Shown in pieces: positions 56,201 through 64,000 of a stretch of DNA of 64,000 nt. The position numbers were made by a program, and so were the translations under genes. The notes under the pieces are model-generated. The model did not search any database and was not told the origin of the DNA. It saw only the letters and a program-made list of their open reading frames with translations. The number at the start of each line of letters is the position of its first letter. Within the stretch, counting starts at the first letter, position 1. The stretch lies in assembly GCF_018143015.1 (NCBI RefSeq), contig NC_054749.1:35277000-35340999 (forward strand). The letters are read 5' to 3'. The stretch is from Lytechinus variegatus (lineage: Eukaryota; Echinodermata; Echinoidea; Temnopleuroida; Toxopneustidae).

Positions 56201-59200
56201 AACTATTCTGATGGTAATGAATACATTCAGTCCATTAAACATTTATCGTGTTTTTTTAAACAAATCTGGAAATGCCTTTTCAATCAAGGAATATGACTTT
56301 CAATGGGAAAGAGCAGATCTAGAGGTGTCCTGATTCACCTAAGCTGCGTTTTGTGGAAGAAAATACAAGTAACAAAGACACACTAATCAAGGGTCTATTA
56401 TTGTCCATTAGTACTGATTTAGAAGACTTTAAGAAGACTTTAATGAGAATATATTTTTTCTGGAAAGGTAGGCAAGCTGGAAACTACAAAGTAAACTGCT
56501 GAAACTGTCTACCCGGTGATCACATAGTCACATGGCACATTCATGGGGACACGGCAACTGCTTTTCTATCCTTGCTAACTGCTCCTTTTCACCAATCTGA
56601 TGAGATCCTATACGACGAACTCTCTTCAATAAAGTTACTTTGGGCATGAATTTACACATTTAGATGGTTTAGCAAATTAATTGTATACGAGGTCAGTACT
56701 ACTTACTTCGGTAACATCTGGTGGAGTAGATTATCTGTCTTCTTCTTCTCTTCAATAAGTTGATGGGTCCTATCTTCTACAATGTCTTCTAGGTTATTTG
56801 CGTATTTCTCCATGATGACTATCATGTTATCCAAGATATTTGGTTTCCTAAAGATGAGTAAGAATTGAAACAAGATCCATACAATTATTTCGTCAACATT
56901 CATTCACGACAGTATTTCTCATCATACGGTTCAAGAAACGGGCTTCATTCATTTCTTTTTGCAAATAGTTATTAACGAATCTCTCAGACGTTTCGTGACC
57001 ATTGTCTACAACATTGTCTACACTCTATGAAACAAAATTACATGAACGATAAAATGATGGACTTATACAAGATATATTTACATGTTTTAGTCTAGAGAAA
57101 TATTTACTCCAAAGGATAACAGTAGCTTTCATTTAAAAGGAAAAAAAAGAAAATGCCAATCCCTCATGGTTGCTAGTTCCTTAGAGATCTCAAGGAATCA
57201 ATATATCACCAGGGCCCCCGTACCAAAATGTTTGCAATAAATCGCTAAGTTATAACCAATCAATACCATCGTTGCATGCGCACAGTTTGAAATGCTAACC
57301 GGGAACCAATCAGTGCGATTCTTTCATGTTTCCAATTCATCACAAACCTTTGCAGAGGCGGTGGAACGTCAGGTTCACAAAATGAAAGTGGAGGGGCACC
57401 TATTGTTTGGCAGGCCGCAAAAAGGTGCCTCTCTACTTTCTTTGTCTGTGCCAAATGTTTCGCCGCCTCTGAACCTTTTGTTTACGGCGTCCATACAGGT
57501 CATTGATACATCTCACTCAAATCAGAACATCCATGCATTCTTGGAAGTATAGATACTAATAATGATGATAATAATAATTGACTTACATTCCCTTTTGGAG
57601 GGGTTTCAGTCGTGTCGTAAGGGCTTTGACATCCGGTCTATCATCAGGGTTTTCCCGCCAGCATTCCTGCATACCAGTCAGCATACAGCTAGGACAATCC
57701 TCCACCTCCATTACATTAGGTCTGAACGGTGTGTTAGGGTCCAATGGGTGTGTCACTTTGTCAACTATTTCTGAAATTCCGAAACATGGGATAAACATTG
57801 TCACAATAATAATTCTCATTTTGTAAGATTTTATAAAAGCAGTTGATATAATTCAAAAAATAAAAATGCGAAACCTTTTGGACATGTAACCTTGGATTTT
57901 ACTGGTGACTTGTAAGGTTCTACTCATGCTTTCAAGAGGCGTATGTGTATTTTTTTTACGAAATAGTGATGCACGTGATTCTAGCATGTGTAGTTGATAT
58001 TGTAATAAGAACGTGTAAACAAACCTGGGGGCCATTTCATAAAGATGTTCGTAAGTTAAGAACGACTTTAAGAACGACTGGTGATCCTTTCTTACACACT
58101 AAACCATCGCCAATGGTGTATATCGTTTACAATAAGAAAGGATCACCAGTCGTTCTTAAAGTCGTTCTTAACTTACGAACAGCTTTATGAAACACCCACC
58201 CGGGGCCGGTAACACAAAGCTTAGCAATGACCGTAGAAATTTTTTCTAAGATTGATCCAATTGACTACAGTGTACAATCAATTGTGAAAATCAAGCGTAC
58301 GATTAATCGCTGACCTTTGTGTTACGGGACCCAGAGTATACATTTTCGTTGATAAATGCCAGATATTCTGTACCACTGACTTTCCGATAAACCAAATATA
58401 TACATGTTGTTTCACAATGCTCTTAACTCCAATGAAACCTTCTCAAAATCCTTACCCTTTGGTCCCAAGACGCACTTGCCGTACGGTCCTTGTCTCGTAG
58501 CCATCTCATAAAGGATGATACCTAGTGCATACATATCTCCTTTCTGGGTACCCTCTGGTCTTGGTGCAGGGTCTCGGAGAAGCTCGGGGGACCGCCAAAG
58601 AAGTTCTAAAAGAAAAACAAATCGTGGTTGCACTATTGTTGTTTTCTTCTTTAAACATTACTCGGTTTTTGTTTGTAAAAGATACTGTTTTATTGAAAGT
58701 CCTAGAAGTGCACACTTAAACATATGCTGATGAAATGCCACAGTACAGAAAAGAAGAGTACAATCATTTTCTGTTTCATGCACTCACTCTCTGGCCCATA
58801 GTGTCATGACTTGGCGATTTTACAGGAAAAATAATCACATTTTAGCCATAAAATCCCCATAACTTTTCAAATGGTTTGTCTTATACAATAGAGAGGCACA
58901 ATCATAAGTTCTGAAAATTATACCTATAATCTACATATACATCTTCTAAGCATTGAAATAATAAAATCGCATATTATACAACTCATTATGATCAATCAAA
59001 AATGAAATTGCAACGACTAAATAAACAACAATTTTGGTTTTTCAGTTATTATTTGCATTTAACGTGGCAAAGTTTTCAGATCAGTTCATTTTATTTGTGT
59101 AAATACGTTATATAGATTTTGTTTTACAAGTTTTATCAGCTATCAAACTTTTTATTCTTCACTACGTCCGCATGGAACGTTAAAACCATTTCCTAGAACC

Positions 59201-61633
59201 GGGCGCTCCATGTACAAAATCAACATGCATTTTTACTAGTAATATCATAAAATGGCTTAGCAACCTACTTTCGTATTTCGCATGTTCACCAATCTCCGGC
59301 GGGTTGCTACCGCTCCTAAACTGGTGTAAACCGAAGTCCGTTATCTTCAGCACCCATCGACTATCCACCACACAATTGCTGGATTTAAGGTTCCCATGTG
59401 AATGTGTTTCACTAGCGTGCAGGCAGCTCAAACCCTATAGGAAAAAAAACCAAGTACGAAGTAATTGTAATTAAGCTTAACAATGGGACCGTGATTTGAA
59501 AGAGAAAAACAAGTTGAAAATAACACCTGAGCTATGATACCGCCCTTTCGCACGGTAAAAAAATCGTAATTTGAATGTTGATTCCAGTGATAGATAAGGC
59601 TAATGACGAATTTTAGCACGTGTGAAACCAAACTAGAATGACGAACGTTAATCACAATCGGGAATTCAAATTCTACTCCAAAGGTGAATTCCAATTAAGT
59701 TTCTAATAACTTAAAACGATTTTTTGTGTGTGAAAGGCTCGATGATTCTAAACACGAATTGCAATCACCATTACTGTTACCACGGTTAAAATATTACTCT
59801 AAGGTTTGTATACCAAACAGCGTGAACTAAATTCAAAATTTACATTTTTACTGCGGGTGTTGAGAATATTGACCATTTTACAAAATAATGTCATTAACAA
59901 ATCTACTTTCATAACAACAACAACAATATCTTTTTAGAGAGAGAGAAAGAGAAGAGTGAGAGAAGGGAGGGAGAGAGAGGGAGAGAGAGAAAAAAGATAA
60001 CATTATAGAGAAAGCGGCCAATGAGAGACAAAAACAGAGGGTAGAGAGTGTAGGGAAAGACAGTGAAACGGCTGGCTGAGGAAGATTTAAATATTATTGT
60101 ATAAAATGACCTGGGTGGTGTTTCATAAAGCTGTTCGTAAAGTTACGCACAACTTTACGGATGACTGGAACCTGTTCATAGGCGCTTTACCAGTTACATA
60201 GGGATATATCATTTGGCACAAGAAAGGGTCACCAGTCGTGCGTAAAGTCATTCGTAACTTACGAAGAGCTTTACGAAACGGGCCCCTGTAAGTTTAAATA
60301 ATAAGACACAACCCAGGACTCACTTTTAAGATGTCTCCGATTAAAGATGCAATGAACATACTGTCCAGCTTGACTTCATCATTTTCCAAGATATCCTTTG
60401 ATGTAAAAAAAACAAAAAAAAAACAATATTAATCAGTGTTACGGGATTGTGATTTTTGTATTTGGGCAAACAATATAAGAAGTTGCATTTTCTCGACGGT
60501 AGAAAATACTTTCAAGTAATTCATGTCTGATTATTCATGAAGATAGCGAGCAATTTAATCAAGGGGTTTTGATGTAATATTAGCGTTAGTATTTTGCATG
60601 GCGAGAAGCGATATCTTGCCAAATCGGTTTATAAAAAAAGGTCGACATTTCGGCGAGTCATCTATAACATGTAAAATGTTATATGTTGCCATGGAAACGA
60701 TAGCATAATACGTCATGATGACATATGACTTGTCAGGTAAAGAGGATTTATCTCGCAATGACAGCCTAATCAATTTTGCTGGAGCTTCGGAGCATCTGAA
60801 CCACAGCAATTAATTTGTAGCTCTCGCTTCATCATTTTTCATGGTCAATATCAATTCCAAATCAGTTCATTGGCCTATATCTATGATACCTGAGAGATTT
60901 AGAGGCAAAAACATAAATCCAGTATCAAAATACAAATAAAAATAATAATCAAAAGTCAAATAAAAACACATTCATGTTTTGACTTTTACCTGTAAACTTC
61001 CTTTAGGACAATACTCTGTGATGGTGCATATGTTGGGTGGATCCACGCATGCGCCGATGAACTGATTTAGGTGAGGATGACGTAAGTCCCTCATCTAAAA
61101 CAACAGATAGATAAATAAATGATTAATCAACACATAATTATTAACTATATCTAACTCAATGGGTTTATTTTGTTTCATCTCTTTGCAATTCGATTGTTTC
61201 GTCTTTTTGAGTTTTGCAAAGACCTTGACGTGGCAATCGAAATACACTTTTTAGTTATTTGGTTATTCTCGTATTTGTCCACAACCTACGACCTATCCAC
61301 TAAAAATAGCTCCCAGTTTTGCAATAAAAGTGCGAATTTACCATTCAAATAGATCTTGTCGTGCATAATTACGAATATACAAAAGGTAAATAAAAGTTTA
61401 AGGAAGAAATTAAATCATAAACGAGATTTAACAAAAAGAAGGGAGCAGAATAGGAGGAAAAATGAAACACTCACGATTTTCAGTTCTTTTCTCACGGATC
61501 TGGTGAGGTCCACGTGTCTCTTGTGAATCTTTTTGATGGCGACCAGCATGTTCTTATATGTTCCTACTTCAGTGAAGATCTGACATCTGTAAGGATCTAT
61601 TGAGTTCTTACTGTCTGTTGTCATAAGACTTAG
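53231..61633 (-). CDS. Receptor guanylate cyclase, intracellular part (11 exons, 5' end missing)
   Basis: Exons (minus strand): 61633-61475, 61094-60990, 60395-60324, 59434-59269, 58605-58456, 57770-57587, 56847-56707, 56103-55980, 55622-55379, 54365-54267, 53901-53231. All joins keep frame, giving 704 codons. Kinase-homology domain ~15-285: VAIKK (K34), DFG (145-147), but HGN (125-127) where active kinases have HRD, so it is a pseudokinase as usual for this family. Linker ~290-326 includes [15 protein letters not shown]. Cyclase domain ~340-520: metal aspartates D352 (FFSDIVGF) and D396 (ETIGDAY), guanine-selecting E392 and C464, and N471/R475. Homodimeric cGMP synthesis is expected. The 175-residue tail is Ser/Asn-rich and ends ETVV. 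The long tail recalls Drosophila Gyc76C. Ligand-binding and membrane exons were not found before 64000. Confidence 0.92.
54635..55260 (-). mobile_element. 3' fragment of a CR1/L2-like LINE in a cyclase intron
   Basis: Two overlapping minus-strand frames match the C-terminal end of LINE ORF2. 55189-54930 reads [21 protein letters not shown] and [14 protein letters not shown]; 54927-54640 reads [18 protein letters not shown] and [12 protein letters not shown] frameshift near 54930 separates them. No endonuclease or RT core remains. It differs in sequence from the element at 39786. It lies between cyclase exons 9 and 10, in the same orientation as the gene. Confidence 0.8.
58026..58200. mobile_element. 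GTTCGTAAGTTAAGAACGAC palindromic MITE, copy 1
   Basis: 'tttcataaagatgttcgtaa' at the left mirrors 'ttacgaacagctttatgaaa' at the right. The arms continue through 'aacgactttaagaacgactg' and 'gtgatcctttctta' with almost perfect pairing over about 75 bp each. It lies in the intron between cyclase exons 5 and 6. A second copy is at 60112. Confidence 0.9.
58201..58332. mobile_element. GTAACACAAAG MITE abutting the previous element
   Basis: 'ggggccggtaacacaaagc' at the left mirrors 'ctttgtgttacgggaccc' at the right, with subterminal 'ttagcaatga' against 'taatcgctga'. About 132 bp. It starts at the end of the preceding MITE, so one may have inserted at the border of the other. Confidence 0.78.
59930..60000. 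repeat. (GA)n simple repeat
   Basis: AGAGAG and GGGA-rich purine tract in the intron between cyclase exons 3 and 4. Confidence 0.8.
60112..60296. mobile_element. GTTCGTAAGTTA palindromic MITE, copy 2
   Basis: Same family as 58026-58200, but more diverged in the arms. 'gtttcataaagctgttcgta' at the left is mirrored by 'tacgaagagctttacgaaac' at the right, with 'gactgg' and 'ccagtc' inside. It lies between cyclase exons 3 and 4. Confidence 0.85.
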
Positions 61634-61639
61634 CTGTTG

Positions 61640-62225
61640 AAATGATAACAAATAAATGTGATCTTAAAACCATACTTTTTACGCACCAATTAAAAAAAAA
61701 TCAACGTTACCGATAGTGCATCGACATGTCCAGGAGCGCCTTCACATTTGCAAAAGCAAAGATGCATCTGTGTAGGTGATTAGTGAAATTAATTCTTTAA
61801 CAAATCACGTTTTCAGGTACATGTATAGCCCTCCAATAGTAGTCTTGACTAGCTTAAACAGTTTCTACAGTAAGTCAGATTCTCTATGGCCTGGTGTTAG
61901 TGATTCTTGTGAGTTCTTATGACACGGACATGTACACATTGAAACTAAAATTAAGATAATTGCCTAATATTCATGGGTCCTTCAGAACACATATTTTCAT
62001 GCATGTATATCGTATTCTAATTTTGGCAGGACTATGACACGAGAGCTATCTTTTATACATTTTTTTATGAGTGGCGAATAACAGTTTATACTGTACAAAA
62101 AAAGTAATTTCATTTTAGAAGGTTAGTATTCACGGTATTCAAAGATTATTAAGTATTTTTTACAACTCCAAAGCTCTCTACTTGATACAATATCTGTACA
62201 TTTAACATAACTCATGGCTCAATGT
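61640..62225. other. Upstream intron of the cyclase gene, nothing certain
   Basis: This should be intronic because the first recognised exon begins in the kinase-homology domain. No exon with cyclase-family sequence is recognised. Confidence 0.45.
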
Positions 62226-62228
62226 TTA

Positions 62229-62670
62229 AAGGGGACCGCACACCTTACGATTGGTATGCGACTCAATTTTGGAATAAAATGTAGTAGCTAGAATTTGATG
62301 CTAATATTGAAACTTGGAATATCTTGGAGTATCGAGGTGTAATGTTCAAAATCATCGTACGAATACCTATACGTTCAAATATGTGACTATGCTATCATCC
62401 TTAGAAAAAACGCAAATTTAATATCTAGTCGTAATGACGTCATAGCAGTCGTACGATTGGCTACAATTTGAAACTAATTTGGCCTTTACTCAGAAATAAA
62501 GGCTTGAAATCTTACAAAAATTGTTATATTAGTATTCTTTCAATCAATTTTAACAAAAAAACTAAATAAAATGATATATTCCATTCACATTTTCAGAAAA
62601 TGAGCAACTTAAATGCGATTTTATCCACAATCGGACCGCGAACAGTCGTACGGTGTGCGGTGGCCTTAAT
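62229..62670. mobile_element. TTAA-flanked MITE with AGGGGACCGCACACC ends
   Basis: 'aaaggggaccgcacacctta' at the left mirrors 'cgtacggtgtgcggtggcctt' at the right with a few mismatches. TTAA borders both ends. About 430 bp and no coding. The TTAA duplication suggests piggyBac-type mobilisation, as for 2051-2657, but the terminal sequences differ, so it is another family. Confidence 0.8.
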
Positions 62671-64000
62671 ACATGAATATGATTATTTTCAAGTTTCCAT
62701 TCACTCATTTGATTAAACTTGTGGGAAAGTAGGATATGGTGTGAGCAGGGTATATGTGCATGACAGATGTCAATAAGATAATATAAAGTAGGAGGTTCTG
62801 TTTCATGTTCTGCTAAACCAAAATTGTGATACTTATTATATTAGTCCATATCAAACCAGTAAATTTAAATTACATTCATCTTGAAACACTGTATATTTAG
62901 TTCTTTGTGCCCTATTTTCCCGTACATACATAATGATGTTCAAGCCTCGGAAATCCATGAGACTGGACCTATTTCAGTTGGTACAAATTACCTCCACCAT
63001 CAAACAAGATTATCGACATTCTAGAACATCCTATAGCAATTATAAGTAATTTGCATCTCAGTTCGTAATCCCACACGGAATTATCGCCTCCAACATTTTG
63101 AAAAGCGCTTTATCGTTCTATTAATCATTAAGGGAAAATCCCGAACACCTTTAAGAGTGAATTGAGGTTTGATTCTTACTAAACATACGCCTGTATTAAG
63201 CTTTTTTTTCCTGGGGACAATTGAGAGAGGGTTGAGACCAATCTATCCAACTATTTAGGCGATTTAAGATGATTATATATTGTCTTCTTCGGTGCCAGAA
63301 GTGTGATATCTTATCTCAGTTGAACCTTCTATTCAAACGATTTCAAACACACTTATACTGTTCAAAGACCTCACGCGCATTTTGCATGCGCAGTAGAGTT
63401 GCGCACTTGCACGTCTGGCCGTTGGCACCAGACGTAATTTATATTCTACCCACGCCTTGGTCTTGAGTTATGAAGCCGGTACCGAGTGTGTCTTACTGCT
63501 TCCGCAAACAACCACTCAACGTCAATTCGAGATACTCCTCCAAGGCACTCATCAGATTATTCACATGTAGGATGCAGCGATTTTGATGATTATCAATCAG
63601 CCAAGCAAAATTATTAGCCAATGTATGTGCAGCACTACTCCGTATAGAAACCCGCTATGAATGAACTAATCCAATTGGCGAAGACACTGATCTAGATAGA
63701 ATTGAGTTCATCTGGTTCATGTGAAACAATGAGGAAAGTTAGATCTAAGAAAATTCTTGCAAATTCGATCTTCATTTTTTTCATAAAGAGAAGTCAACCC
63801 TTCTTTTTACCTACTAAACATTCATATAGATGCATATAAATGGCTATAGTATTCAATTCAAATTTTATGATCTGTGCGATATCACAGAGTAATACCAATT
63901 GAAGGGAGGTTACATAACACAAATAATGGTTAATAAATGCGTTTAAATGACTTCTTCTCTAACAATGGTTGATTTTCCTATTTTCTTGTGAATATCATTT
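62671..64000. other. Right end of window, nothing recognised
   Basis: No coding region, RNA gene or clear repeat. The missing 5' exons of the cyclase are not apparent here and may lie beyond the window. Confidence 0.45.

Noticed and set aside
61711..61767. Possible 57 nt exon upstream of the first cyclase exon, with AG and GT borders
   Set aside because: The translation is short and Cys-rich and does not resemble the juxtamembrane region expected before the kinase-homology domain. The implied intron would be only about 77 nt. Transcript evidence would be needed.

Overview
This is an intron-rich animal genomic window, AT-rich and crowded with short inverted-repeat transposons, long trinucleotide microsatellites and G/C homopolymers. 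The transposon types and the gene families suggest an echinoderm, most likely a sea urchin. That assignment is inference from style and recognised families, not from a database match. There are no prokaryotic features, and most open frames are simple-sequence or transposon artefacts.

Three genes are supported, all on the minus strand. (1) 21549 to 10162 is a complete 15-exon gene (495 codons) for a secreted protein of the PhoPQ-related / autocrine-proliferation-repressor (AprA-like) alpha/beta-hydrolase family. (2) 44823 to 26467 is a complete tandem paralogue (490 codons). Its 15 exons have the same phases, and 13 of 15 have identical lengths, so the pair arose by tandem duplication of an already intron-split gene. 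(3) 61633 to 53231 is the 3' part of a membrane-receptor guanylate cyclase. It holds the kinase-homology domain, linker, catalytic domain and a roughly 175-residue tail ending in a PDZ-ligand-like motif. The extracellular and transmembrane exons must lie upstream, near or beyond the right edge of the window.

Layout: 1-10161 is gene-free and holds a TTAA-flanked MITE and microsatellites. 10162-21549 is paralogue 1; its exon 8 has a broken duplicate split by a 1.7 kb foldback element. 21550-26466 is intergenic, with a tRNA-derived repeat, MITEs and a hAT-like element. 26467-44823 is paralogue 2, with a 0.7 kb (TAC)n tract, foldbacks in intron 3 and an antisense non-LTR retrotransposon in intron 1. 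44824-53230 is intergenic, with palindromes. 53231-61633 is the cyclase, with two related MITEs and a LINE fragment in its introns. 61634-64000 holds only a MITE.

The most unusual pattern is that many inverted-repeat elements in the two hydrolase genes end within about 30 bp of a splice junction. In one case the TA target-site duplication appears to overlap the donor dinucleotide itself. The second notable item is the pseudo-exon 8, which has lost its acceptor AG and carries the foldback insertion.
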